DNA of 64,000 nucleotides, taken from positions 36,634 through 100,633 of the forward strand of contig DXZW01000018.1 in the NCBI GenBank assembly GCA_019419455.1, written 5' to 3'. Source of the DNA: Collinsella sp. (GTDB lineage: Bacteria; Actinomycetota; Coriobacteriia; Coriobacteriales; Coriobacteriaceae). This document shows positions 42,514-50,704 of this stretch, piece after piece. The notes beneath the pieces were generated by a model. That model searched no databases. It worked only from the letters and a program-made list of their open reading frames with translations, and had not been told where the DNA came from. Every line of letters begins with the position of its first letter. Positions within the stretch are counted from its first letter, which is position 1. A program made the translations under genes and the position numbers.

Positions 42514-43638
42514 TTAGTAACGCACGAAGATATAGTTGTTGTTCATGCCGGCGGCAACGGAGCTGATGATAACACCCGTATTGTAGTCGGAAGCATGAAT
42601 CATCTGACCACCACCGATGTAAATGCCGGTGTGGTACGAGTTGACCACAACGTCACCGGGCTGCGGATCGGACACACGCGTCCAGCCCATAAAGGTACCC
42701 GTGGTGCCGAGGCGGCAATAGCGACCAGTGAGGCAATAGCTAACAAAACCAGAGCAGTCGAAGCTGTTCGGGCCAATTCCGCCCCAGGAATAAGCGCAAC
42801 CAAGCTTGCTGTAGGCGCGCGAAACAACGGAACCGCCATCGACGGACTGGCTCGGAGCAGAAGGCGTCGGAGCCGGAGCAGGCGTGGAGGGCTGCGGCGT
42901 CGGAGCGGGTGTCGGCGTAGGAGCCGGAGTGTTGCCGCCCTGGTTGTTATTGCTGGTCTGACCACCGTTGTTGGTGTTCTCGGTCGTACCGGCAGTCTCG
43001 TTGCTCACCGTGGCCTTCTCGGCAGTACTGGCGTTGATGCCGGCCTGCAGCGCGGCGTTGGCCTCGGCCTCTGCGGCAAGCTCGGCCTGCAGCTGCGAAT
43101 CCAGGGAGTTTACGACGTTCTGGGCTTCAGCCTGCTGGGCGTTAAGCTCGTCGACCTTCTTTTGCGTGGTGGCGACGTTCTTCTCCTGCTCGGCCTGCTT
43201 ATCGGTGAGCTGCTGCTTAAGCTCCTTGACCTCTTGAATGGTCTGAGCTTGCTTGTCGGAAACTTTGCCGTAGTAGAACAGGCGGTTGAGCATATCGCTC
43301 AGATCATCGACACCCGTCAAAACCTGAAGCAGGCTCAGACCGCCGGTTTTGTACTCGCCGGCGACATAGGTCGAGAGCTTGGCCTGACCATCGGCGATCT
43401 CCTGCTGCTTTTGCGTGATCTCGCCGGCAGTCTGATCGAGCGCCTGCGTCTGCGTGGCAAGCTCATCGTAAATCTGCTGGGTTTGGGTGCCGATCTGCTC
43501 GAGTTTCGTACGAGCAGCGGCAAGGTCGGATGCGGTATCGGCGTAGGCAGGAGCCGCGAGGCCCAAGCCCAAAACACAAGCGAGGGTTGCCGTAGCAGCG
43601 CAGCGTGCCATGTTTTTGTGCGTGTTTGCTGTGCGCAT
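42514..43638 (-). CDS. Secreted NlpC/P60 peptidoglycan hydrolase
   Basis: A 374-residue exported protein. Signal peptide residues 1-33 (cleavage after AYA), a long coiled coil (about 35-200) of the PcsB/CwlO kind, a Pro/Thr/Asn-rich linker (about 215-265) and a C-terminal NlpC/P60 domain. The catalytic cysteine is Cys295 in DCSGFVSYC and the histidine His336 in SYHTGIYIGGG. It should cut D-gamma-Glu-diaminoacid bonds in the cell wall, probably at division. The coiled coil suggests activation by an FtsEX-like partner, not seen here. Good ribosome site GGAAAGGAAG. Confidence 0.93.
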   Translation of the reverse strand: MRTANTHKNMARCAATATLACVLGLGLAAPAYADTASDLAAARTKLEQIGTQTQQIYDELATQTQALDQTAGEITQKQQEIADGQAKLSTYVAGEYKTGGLSLLQVLTGVDDLSDMLNRLFYYGKVSDKQAQTIQEVKELKQQLTDKQAEQEKNVATTQKKVDELNAQQAEAQNVVNSLDSQLQAELAAEAEANAALQAGINASTAEKATVSNETAGTTENTNNGGQTSNNNQGGNTPAPTPTPAPTPQPSTPAPAPTPSAPSQSVDGGSVVSRAYSKLGCAYSWGGIGPNSFDCSGFVSYCLTGRYCRLGTTGTFMGWTRVSDPQPGDVVVNSYHTGIYIGGGQMIHASDYNTGVIISSVAAGMNNNYIFVRY

Positions 43639-43670
43639 GTAGCTTCCTTTCCAGTAACTAAGGGTAACGG

Positions 43671-44201
43671 CTAGTCTACCGTCACCAGGCTAAAGAGCTC
43701 CACATCGTCATCAGACGGCGTGAGCTTCTCGCGCGGGTTGAGAAACGCAAGCTCAAGTATACAACCGTAACCGATAAGCTTTGCGCCCATATCTCGCACC
43801 AGTTTACCTGTTGCCTCGACGGTTCCGCCCGTCGCGACCAAGTCGTCCAGAATCAACACGGTATCTTTAGAGCTGATAGCGTCGGCATGGATCTCAATTG
43901 AATCGGTGCCGTACTCGAGCTCGTAGCTCTGGCTTACGGTCTCGCGCGGCAGCTTGCCCGGTTTACGTGCGGGAACAAAGCCGGCGCCAAGGGCTACAGC
44001 CACCGGTACGCCAACCATAAAGCCGCGAGCCTCGGGACCCACGACCTTGGTGATTCCCATGCCGGCAAAGTGCTCGGCGAGGGTATCGGTCATGGCTTTG
44101 AGCGCCTCGGGATTGCCAAAGAGCGGCGTGATGTCTTTAAAGATGACTCCGGGCTCGGGATAGTCGGGGATGTCGACGATTTGAGATTCGAAGTCGTACA
44201 T
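43671..44201 (-). CDS. apt: Adenine phosphoribosyltransferase
   Basis: A 176-residue Apt: DIPDYPEPGVIFKDITPLFGN at the start and the PRPP site VLILDDLVATGGT. It salvages adenine to AMP. I chose ATG 44201 with GAAAGG 7 nt upstream; a frame five codons longer lacks one. It lies 40 nt after the MerR gene on the same strand. Confidence 0.95.
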   Translation of the reverse strand: MYDFESQIVDIPDYPEPGVIFKDITPLFGNPEALKAMTDTLAEHFAGMGITKVVGPEARGFMVGVPVAVALGAGFVPARKPGKLPRETVSQSYELEYGTDSIEIHADAISSKDTVLILDDLVATGGTVEATGKLVRDMGAKLIGYGCILELAFLNPREKLTPSDDDVELFSLVTVD

Positions 44202-44241
44202 TGCATGACCTTTCAATGGGTTGCCGGATAAGCGGCAGCGG

Positions 44242-45120
44242 TTATTTGCCCGCCGTGGCGGTACCGGAGTGCGAAGGGGCGACGACCTTGAGCGGCTTTA
44301 CGAGAGAATCCTCGTGCGAAGCCGGCGTGGCTATCTCTTCGTTTTTGGCTTTGGTGGACTCGGAGCGAGTGATTTCCTCATCGAGTGCATCGATGTCGGC
44401 GTCCTCGACCACGGCATTGAGAGACTCAAAAACGCGGTTCTTGAGCAGCGCAGTGTGCACACCCTCGGTCAGGTCGTGAAGCTTCTTAAACGCACGTTCG
44501 AGCTTGGCGTCGCGCTCGTCATCGGAGGTATCCATTCCGAGCATGCTCACGAGCACCTGCTCAAACATCGAGGACTCGCGGTTGGCGGAAGACACGTACT
44601 GACGCAGGTTGCGGGGCTCGATATGGAAGCGTGACAGCTCGGAGCAGTAGCGGATGATTGGAAAATCGCGACCATCGACGAGCTCACGATTCTGCGGACT
44701 CTTGATGATGCGAATGAGGTCGTTCTCGGCGAGCGAGCGGATAAACGAAATCTCGACGCCCAGCATATCGGGAATGGTCTCAATGGGATGCAGCTTTTGC
44801 TTAGTCTCCTTGGGCTCCGTCTTGAGCGGAACATCGGACAGCAAGCCCACCTCGTAGGCGAGCGTTGACAGGTCCGTGGCGTTTTCCAAGCGCTGCTTAA
44901 TCACGTTGAGCGGCATGTAGCGGGTCTTCTGCAAGTGCAGGATGACCTCCAGGCGATCAACGTCCTCCTTGGAGTACTGACGGTATCCCTTAGGCGTACG
45001 ATGAGGGGTAATGAGCCCCTCATCCTCTAGAAATCTAATTTTTGAGTTCGAAAGATCGGGGTATGCGCCTCGAAGTAGGTTGACGACTTGGCCGATACTC
45101 AGATAGTTGCGTTCGGCCAT
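44242..45120 (-). CDS. MerR-family regulator, FtsR-like
   Basis: A 292-residue protein with an N-terminal MerR winged helix (LSIGQVVNLLRG..., SKIRFLEDEGLITPHRTPKGYRQY). The C-terminal half has no metal-binding cysteines. It starts 3 nt after the FHA gene. In Mycobacterium and Corynebacterium the FHA gene (garA/odhI) is likewise followed by a MerR gene, called ftsR in Corynebacterium, which activates ftsZ. I infer this is the counterpart; the C-terminal 80 residues look disordered. Confidence 0.8.
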   Translation of the reverse strand: MAERNYLSIGQVVNLLRGAYPDLSNSKIRFLEDEGLITPHRTPKGYRQYSKEDVDRLEVILHLQKTRYMPLNVIKQRLENATDLSTLAYEVGLLSDVPLKTEPKETKQKLHPIETIPDMLGVEISFIRSLAENDLIRIIKSPQNRELVDGRDFPIIRYCSELSRFHIEPRNLRQYVSSANRESSMFEQVLVSMLGMDTSDDERDAKLERAFKKLHDLTEGVHTALLKNRVFESLNAVVEDADIDALDEEITRSESTKAKNEEIATPASHEDSLVKPLKVVAPSHSGTATAGK

Positions 45121-45123
45121 GCC

Positions 45124-45558
45124 CTACTCACCGGTTTCGATGCGCTCCGGCGTGCTCTCGTGGTAGATGAGCGTAAACGTACCGATCTGGACGGAAGAAC
45201 CGTCGTGCAGCGGGGCTGCATTGACGATGGCACCGTCGACCCAGGTGCCATTGAGCGAGCCCAAGTCCTCGATGCGAGCGCCGAGGCCCTCGCGAATAAT
45301 GCGCGCGTGGCTGCGCGAAACGGTCATGTCATTGAGGAAGATGCCGTTTGCAGGATCGCGGCCGATGGTGGTCACGTCGTCCTCGAGCTCAAAGGCGGCA
45401 CCAGTCTGCGGACCCTTGACGATGGACAGAACGGGGGCGGTGATGCGCACGTTGGCCATGAGGTCGGGAACGGTGACGTCGCTTGAAGGCACGCGGAATA
45501 CGCAGGTAGCGTCAGCAGTCTTATCATTCTGAGGCATATTGTTAACCATGTTGTCCAT
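45124..45558 (-). CDS. FHA-domain protein, GarA/OdhI-like
   Basis: A 144-residue protein: short N-terminal tail and one FHA domain (about residues 60-130) with GRDP, SRSHARI and GSLNGTWVDG, the phosphothreonine-binding residues. The tail contains DATCVFR, which lines up with ETTSVFR of mycobacterial GarA, so Thr18 matches the second phosphorylated Thr while the first is Ala. GarA controls 2-oxoglutarate metabolism through this switch. Start ATG 45558 with AGGGG upstream. The pgsA2-FHA-MerR order supports the match. Confidence 0.85.
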   Translation of the reverse strand: MDNMVNNMPQNDKTADATCVFRVPSSDVTVPDLMANVRITAPVLSIVKGPQTGAAFELEDDVTTIGRDPANGIFLNDMTVSRSHARIIREGLGARIEDLGSLNGTWVDGAIVNAAPLHDGSSVQIGTFTLIYHESTPERIETGE

Positions 45559-45608
45559 GACAACCCCTAACTTATCGCGGACGTGCCGCAAATAATGAAC
45601 CGTACGTA

Positions 45609-45617
45609 ATCATACCC
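45609..45617 (-). promoter_or_regulatory. GGGTATGAT -10-like element before the FHA gene
   Basis: Minus strand 45617-45609, about 50 bp before the FHA ATG. It lies in the 66-nt gap after pgsA2. Confidence 0.4.
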
Positions 45618-45624
45618 CAATGAA

Positions 45625-46329
45625 TCAGTCTTCGATTTCGGGGTTCAGAAAGTCGATGTCCTCGTCCTCGGGATGCGTGAGAGCCTGTTTAATGGCCGCT
45701 CCGCCCTTAATGGAGTAGATAACAGCCGTGAGCATGGAGAAGATCACGCCGCCGTACACAAAGAAGATGCCGAGGGGCACCGAGCTTCCGTTGAGGCCCG
45801 GGAAGGCCTTAAGGGTTGAAGGTAAAAGATGCAGGCCGTCAATAACGGGGAAACCGAGCAGCATGAGCGAGAAGCCGGTCATGAGCAGCGCAGTGGCAAT
45901 CTTTCCGGGAAACACGACATCGATGGGACGACGGTGGTAATGGCGCACGATGAGCGTGCCAAGGCCCAGGTAGATGTCGCGACCGATGATGAGTACGCAG
46001 ACCCAGATAGGCAGCTCGCCACGGACCACCAGGCCCAAGACGCCCGTAAACAGCAGCGCGCGGTCGCAGATGGGATCCATGACCTTGCCGAGCCACGAGA
46101 CCGTCTTGGTCATGCGGGCGATCTGCCCGTCCATCCAGTCGGTGGAGGCGGCGATGGCATAAATCACGATGGAGACGATGCGGTTGTTATCCGTCACAAA
46201 CAGGTACAGAAAGACGAGCGTGAGGATCAGGCGCGTAAAGGTGATGAAATTGGAGATCGTGAAGATCTTATTCGACGGGTAATCGGAAGTGCCGATAAGC
46301 TCCTTTTTGATCTTCTTTTTGATGCCCAC
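45625..46329 (-). CDS. CDP-alcohol phosphatidyltransferase, second copy
   Basis: A 234-residue membrane enzyme with DWMDGQIARMTKTVSWLGKVMDPICD, the complete CDP-alcohol motif, and about five membrane spans. It resembles PgsA2-like enzymes that in Mycobacterium lie near garA. The product could be phosphatidylglycerol phosphate, cardiolipin or another lipid. I chose GTG 46329 (VGIKKKIKK) because GGGGGAG lies just upstream; the frame open further up is unsupported. Confidence 0.82.
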   Translation of the reverse strand: MGIKKKIKKELIGTSDYPSNKIFTISNFITFTRLILTLVFLYLFVTDNNRIVSIVIYAIAASTDWMDGQIARMTKTVSWLGKVMDPICDRALLFTGVLGLVVRGELPIWVCVLIIGRDIYLGLGTLIVRHYHRRPIDVVFPGKIATALLMTGFSLMLLGFPVIDGLHLLPSTLKAFPGLNGSSVPLGIFFVYGGVIFSMLTAVIYSIKGGAAIKQALTHPEDEDIDFLNPEIED

Positions 46330-46365
46330 AGGACTCCCCCGCTGGTTAACGACAAATCTTTCGAT

Positions 46366-46374
46366 ACTATACCC
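46366..46374 (-). promoter_or_regulatory. GGGTATAGT -10-like element before the second pgsA
   Basis: Minus strand 46374-46366, about 37 bp upstream of the GTG start; best match to TATAAT among the GGG-type elements. Confidence 0.45.
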
Positions 46375-46455
46375 GTTCCGGCGATGTCTATCCAGCGTAA
46401 GCATAGAGAGTCCAGACATGTGGAAGGTGCTTTTGGGCGACGGGGATTTCGCATT

Positions 46456-46514
46456 CGTGTACATCCGCCTCCAAACATGTCGAAAAATGTCGATTTTGGT
46501 GGCTGATGTACACG
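46456..46514. repeat. Inverted repeat in the pgsA2/tRNA-Pro gap
   Basis: Arms 46456-46475 and 46495-46514 match in 18 of 20 bases around a 19-nt centre that holds ATGTCGA twice. The surrounding 297-nt gap (46330-46626) has no credible gene. Confidence 0.55.
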
Positions 46515-46583
46515 TTTTGATTCAGTAATCACATCGATCGGGAATGTTGTTGCTTTAAGCAAAATAATCATGGTGCTTAAAAC

Positions 46584-46614
46584 AAAAAAAGGTCAGGCAC
46601 TAAGTGCCTGACCT
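46584..46614 (-). terminator. Terminator of tRNA-Pro
   Basis: A perfect 11-bp stem AGGTCAGGCAC-TTA-GTGCCTGACCT on the minus strand, followed by seven T. Confidence 0.92.
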
Positions 46615-46623
46615 GCAAACTTC

Positions 46624-46700
<77 letters not shown>

Positions 46701-46742
46701 AAGCTTTTGTTTGTTGCTCTGCTCTCGCTCGCAACAGGGAGT

Positions 46743-46772
46743 ATATTAACCCGAAACTTTAGCCTTGTGCAA
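46743..46772 (-). promoter_or_regulatory. Promoter of tRNA-Pro
   Basis: Minus strand TTGCAC (46772-46767), 18 bp, TAATAT (46748-46743), about 43 bp before the mature tRNA. Confidence 0.6.
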
Positions 46773-46780
46773 GAACTTTT

Positions 46781-47995
46781 TTACAAATTTTGAAGCAAGT
46801 CCAAAATTGTATCTGCGAGCTGGGGTTTTGTTAGCACAGGAAGTTCTTGCGTACCCGCCTTACTCACGATCCAAGCCTTGTTCGTATCGGTTCCAAAGCC
46901 CGAATCGGCGCGTGAGACATCGTTGGCGATAATGGCATCGCAGCCCTTACGGGCCAATTTGCGTTCGGCGTACTCGACAACATTGTCGGTCTCGGCCGCA
47001 AAGCCGATCACGCACCGCTCGCCCTTCTGACGCGAAAGCTCGGCTAAGATGTCAACGGTCTCGACGAGCTCGATTCGATCCAGGCGCTCGTTGGCCTTTT
47101 TGAGCTTATGGTCGGCAGGGGCCGCGGGGGTGTAGTCGGCGACGGCGGCCGCACAAATTGCCGCGTCGGCCGTCTGGAAGGCGCTCAGGGCCGCCTGGAG
47201 CATCTCTGCGGCGGTCTGCACACGCACGCACTCCACGCCGCGGGGAACATCGAGCGATGTCGGTCCCAACACGAGCGTGACTTTGGCACCGCGGCGTGCG
47301 GCCTCCCCCGCCAGGGCGACGCCCATCTTGCCCGAAGAGCGGTTACCAATGAATCGCACCGGATCGATCGGCTCGTGCGTGGGGCCGGCGGTGATGACGA
47401 TGCGCTTGCCCGCCAGGTCTTGCGGCACGGGGTTGAGCACCTCACAGACAGCCTCGACGATGTCCTCGGGTTCGCTCATGCGGCCCGTGTCCACGTCGCC
47501 GCACGCAAGGTAGCCGCTGCCGGGTCCCACCACGTGAACGCCGCGGTCGCGCAACGTGGCCATGTTGGCCTGCGTCGCCGGCGCCTTCCACATGCCATTG
47601 TTCATGGCCGGCGCGATCACGACGGGCCGCGGCGTCGCAAGCAGCGTGGTGGAGATGAGGTCGTCGGCGATGCCGTTGGCCATCTTGGCGATGATATTGG
47701 CCGTCGCGGGCGCCACGACCACCAGATCGGGCTCCTGCGCAAGCGAGATATGGTGGATGGGGTCAGACGGGTCGTCGAATAGCCCAACCGCGACCGGCTC
47801 ATTGGTGAGCGCGCGGAACGTGAGCGGGCCCACGAACTCCGTGGCATGCTCGCTCATAACGACTTTGACACGTGCGCCGCGCTTTTGCAGCAGGCGCACG
47901 ATATTGCACGACTTATAGGCGGCGATCCCGCCGGTAATGCCCAGCAGGATCGTTTTTCCCTCAAGTTGCATTGAATTGTTGGGTGCCGCCGCCAT
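46781..47995 (-). CDS. coaBC: Bifunctional phosphopantothenoylcysteine decarboxylase/synthase
   Basis: A 404-residue two-domain enzyme for two steps of coenzyme A synthesis. The N-terminal flavin decarboxylase has GITGGIAAYKS, catalytic-type histidine in HHISLA and APAMNNGMW. The C-terminal synthase has ITAGPTHEPIDPVRFI, NRSSGKMG and AVADY. It starts 2 nt after the zinc-ribbon gene stops, so it belongs to the leftward run that begins upstream near der or beyond. Confidence 0.95.
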   Translation of the reverse strand: MAAAPNNSMQLEGKTILLGITGGIAAYKSCNIVRLLQKRGARVKVVMSEHATEFVGPLTFRALTNEPVAVGLFDDPSDPIHHISLAQEPDLVVVAPATANIIAKMANGIADDLISTTLLATPRPVVIAPAMNNGMWKAPATQANMATLRDRGVHVVGPGSGYLACGDVDTGRMSEPEDIVEAVCEVLNPVPQDLAGKRIVITAGPTHEPIDPVRFIGNRSSGKMGVALAGEAARRGAKVTLVLGPTSLDVPRGVECVRVQTAAEMLQAALSAFQTADAAICAAAVADYTPAAPADHKLKKANERLDRIELVETVDILAELSRQKGERCVIGFAAETDNVVEYAERKLARKGCDAIIANDVSRADSGFGTDTNKAWIVSKAGTQELPVLTKPQLADTILDLLQNL

Positions 47996-47997
47996 CG

Positions 47998-48717
47998 TTA
48001 GGCTTCCTTGCTGAGGAGCACGAGCAGGCGGTGGCAGTACGGGCAGTGCGTAATCTCACTACCGTCGTGGTTGAGGTCGCTCATGGACGATGCCTGCAGC
48101 GCGGTGTGGCAGACCGTGGGGATATTGCCCTGGATGGTCTCGACAGCCAGGCCGCGGAACTGCTTGAGCAGACGCTCGTAGTCGGTGAGCACGTCGGCCG
48201 GCAGCGTGGCGGCAAGAGCGGTGCGCTCCTTAGTGGCGGCTTCGATCTGAGCCTGCAGGTCGGCAGCCTTGGCGCGGGCGGCCTTGGTGTCGGCCTTCAC
48301 GCCCTCTTCGAACTTGGCGATGATTGCCTGCGCGCGGGTCTCGCGGTCGAGCGCCTCTTTGTGGGCGACAACGACGTCCTTGCGGGTGTGCTCAATCTTG
48401 TCCAGACGCTTGGCCAGGGTGGCGAGCTCGTTCTCCAGGTCCTGAACCTCGCGATAGTCAGAGCCGTCGACGTGGCGCTTCTTGGCGGCCTCGATGGCGT
48501 TGTTGGTCTGAATCTCGGTGGTGCTGAGATCGTCGAGCTCAATGTCCAGGTCCTTGCGTTGGGCGTAGAGCTTGGTCATCTCGGACTTGAGCTTTACATA
48601 GGTCTTACGCTTGGAAGCGAGCTCCTTGAGCTCCGGCATATTGGCAAGTTCGCTCTTGTTGCGGGCGAGCTCCAAATCGATCTGTTGCAGCTTGAGTAGC
48701 GTAGCGCCGGCGCTCAT
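47998..48717 (-). CDS. Coiled-coil protein with C-terminal zinc-ribbon-like end (DUF164)
   Basis: A 239-residue protein, mostly one long coiled coil (about 5-180), ending in a zinc-ribbon-like module of the DUF164 type. The usual two CxxC pairs are incomplete: the first is reduced to VCH and the second is CPYCHR, leaving three cysteines. Function in the family is unknown. ATG 48717 overlaps the Nif3 gene stop (ATGA), with AAGGAG upstream. DUF164-nif3 neighbourhood is common in Gram-positives and actinobacteria. Confidence 0.82.
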   Translation of the reverse strand: MSAGATLLKLQQIDLELARNKSELANMPELKELASKRKTYVKLKSEMTKLYAQRKDLDIELDDLSTTEIQTNNAIEAAKKRHVDGSDYREVQDLENELATLAKRLDKIEHTRKDVVVAHKEALDRETRAQAIIAKFEEGVKADTKAARAKAADLQAQIEAATKERTALAATLPADVLTDYERLLKQFRGLAVETIQGNIPTVCHTALQASSMSDLNHDGSEITHCPYCHRLLVLLSKEA

Positions 48718-49523
48718 AAGTTCTCTCCTTTTGTCACAGTCCACCATTGGCAAGGGTTCAGTATTTTAATCGCATGACGGGGGTTGACCCCGGCGTCAAC
48801 TGCAGAGTTCATCAATATATCAACGAACGGTTCCTCGGAGCGGTCGTGACCGAGCAAGATCACCGGCAGCCCGCGCAAGGCAAGGTCTTGCGCCACGTGG
48901 TAGCCCGCCTCGCCCGTCACGACAACATCTGCGCCCGCGGCGATAGCAAGCTCTCCAAAGTCGCCCAGGGAGCCGCCCAAAATGGCGACGGTTCGGCACG
49001 GGTGCTCGGCTTCACCCCATACGCGCGGGTTGCTGCCGAAGGCCGTGGCAGCACGGGCGGCAAGATCGCGCAGCGTGCACGGGTCGTTGAGCGTTGCAAG
49101 CGCGCCCAGGCCGGTGGTCTCGGGGTCGTCCACGTGCTCCAGTGAGCACACGGGTGCGGCACCCAGCAGCTCGCTCAGGCAGATGCGGGCTTCGTGCGAG
49201 CGGTCCAGGTTGGTGTGGAGCGAGATAATGCTCACCCCGCAGCGGGCAGCTTCGTAGAGGGCCGCGCTGCACTGGGGTCGTGTGGCATCCGCCGGGCAAA
49301 AGGCCTCGGGTGCCTTGATGTATATGGGATGATGCGTCAGCAGCACGTTGGCGCTTGCTTCTTGGGCGCGGCGAACATTAGCCTCGGTCGCATCGAGTGC
49401 GCAGGCAACGCCGGCGATCTCCGCGGCCGGATCGCCAACGGAGAGTCCTACGTGATCCCAGCCCTCGGCGTCCGCCTTGGGATAGCGTGCCAGCAGCGCG
49501 CGCTCAAGCTCGGCGACGATCAT
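48714..49523 (-). CDS. Nif3-like dinuclear metal-centre protein
   Basis: A 269-residue Nif3/YqfO family protein. N-terminal GWDHVGLSVGDP, metal ligands THHPIYI, and the C-terminal GEAGYHVAQDLALRGLPVILLGHDRSE are all family landmarks; the YqfO insert is absent. Annotated in databases as GTP cyclohydrolase type 2 homolog, but its true substrate is unknown. It overlaps its neighbours by ATGA on both sides. Confidence 0.9.
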   Translation of the reverse strand: MIVAELERALLARYPKADAEGWDHVGLSVGDPAAEIAGVACALDATEANVRRAQEASANVLLTHHPIYIKAPEAFCPADATRPQCSAALYEAARCGVSIISLHTNLDRSHEARICLSELLGAAPVCSLEHVDDPETTGLGALATLNDPCTLRDLAARAATAFGSNPRVWGEAEHPCRTVAILGGSLGDFGELAIAAGADVVVTGEAGYHVAQDLALRGLPVILLGHDRSEEPFVDILMNSAVDAGVNPRHAIKILNPCQWWTVTKGENL

Positions 49524-50698
49524 GCGGCGCCTACGATCGAGAGTAGCGTCTGGGCAAATTCGTCCAGATCGCCCGGATTCACGCGGTCATCAAAGGAAAT
49601 GCGCAGTGCGCCCAATGCCTGCTCGCGACCGATGCCCATCGCGCTCAAAACGTGGCTGGGGTCCATACTGCCGCTCGAGCATGCCGAGCCTGCCGATACC
49701 TCAAAGCCGGCAGCGTCGAGCTTGATGATGAGCTCCTCGGAGTCCATGCCGTCAATGTAGATCGATACCATGCCGGGCAGACGGTCGGCATGCGCATAGT
49801 CGCCCATCGTGGCGTGAATGCGCGGATGGGCCGTAAGCGTGGCGTAGAGCTTGTCGGAAAGGGCTTGTAGCTTCTCGCGTTCCTCGGCCACATGGGGCGT
49901 CAGCGTGCGGGCGGCAGCGGCAAAGGCGAGCTGCGTGCGCAGGTCCTGCGTGCCGGCACGTCGTCCGGCTTCCTGTCCACCGCCAAAGATTCGGGGGCGC
50001 AGCGGCGTGCGGTTCTTAAGGTAGAGCGCGCCGGATGCCACAGGGCCGCCGATCTTATGCGCGGCAACGGACATGGCATCGACGCCCAGCTCGGTGACAT
50101 CGAGCGGAATATGCAGATAGCCCTGGATGGCATCGGTGTGGAAAAGGGCGCCCACGGTATGCGCGGCCGCGGCAAGCTCGCGGATGGGCTGCACCACGCC
50201 GGTCTCGTTGTTGGCAACCATGATGCTCACGAGCGCCACGTCGTCGCCTAGTAGCTGGACAAGCGCGGCAGGCTCAATGTAGCCCGCGCGGCAAGGCGTC
50301 GCCAGGTCGACGGTAAAACCGGCGGCACGCAGCAGCGGCAGGTTGTCCAGAATCGAATCGTGCTCGATGGCAGATACGATCACGCGGTTACGCTTGCGAT
50401 CGCGCTGACGGGCGCCCTCGGCAAGACCGAGCAGCGCCAGCTGGTTTGCCTCGGTGCCGCCGTTGGTCAGGATTATCTCTGATGGGCGGAGGCGCGCGCC
50501 AAAGCTGCGGGCAATCTCTCGACGCGCCACTTCCAGGCGTGCAGCGGCCTTGCGGCCGAGCGAATGCAGCGAGTTGGGGTTGACGCCGGCAAGCTCGCTG
50601 TCGTCGTACTCGCGCTGCGCAAGGAGCGCCTCGGCGCGCATGGGCGTCGAGGCGGCATAGTCAAGATTAACGGGTATGCGGTTTTGACCTGCGGTCAT
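49520..50698 (-). CDS. Cysteine desulfurase
   Basis: A 392-residue PLP enzyme of the NifS/IscS class. LDYAASTPM starts it, the PLP lysine is in SVAAHKIGGP and the active cysteine in SAGSACSSGS. It supplies sulfur for Fe-S clusters or tRNA thiolation; no iscU or mnmA is near, so the acceptor is unknown. ATG 50698; rpe ends 6 nt upstream on the same strand. Confidence 0.92.
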   Translation of the reverse strand: MTAGQNRIPVNLDYAASTPMRAEALLAQREYDDSELAGVNPNSLHSLGRKAAARLEVARREIARSFGARLRPSEIILTNGGTEANQLALLGLAEGARQRDRKRNRVIVSAIEHDSILDNLPLLRAAGFTVDLATPCRAGYIEPAALVQLLGDDVALVSIMVANNETGVVQPIRELAAAAHTVGALFHTDAIQGYLHIPLDVTELGVDAMSVAAHKIGGPVASGALYLKNRTPLRPRIFGGGQEAGRRAGTQDLRTQLAFAAAARTLTPHVAEEREKLQALSDKLYATLTAHPRIHATMGDYAHADRLPGMVSIYIDGMDSEELIIKLDAAGFEVSAGSACSSGSMDPSHVLSAMGIGREQALGALRISFDDRVNPGDLDEFAQTLLSIVGAA

Positions 50699-50704
50699 AA
50701 GGGT

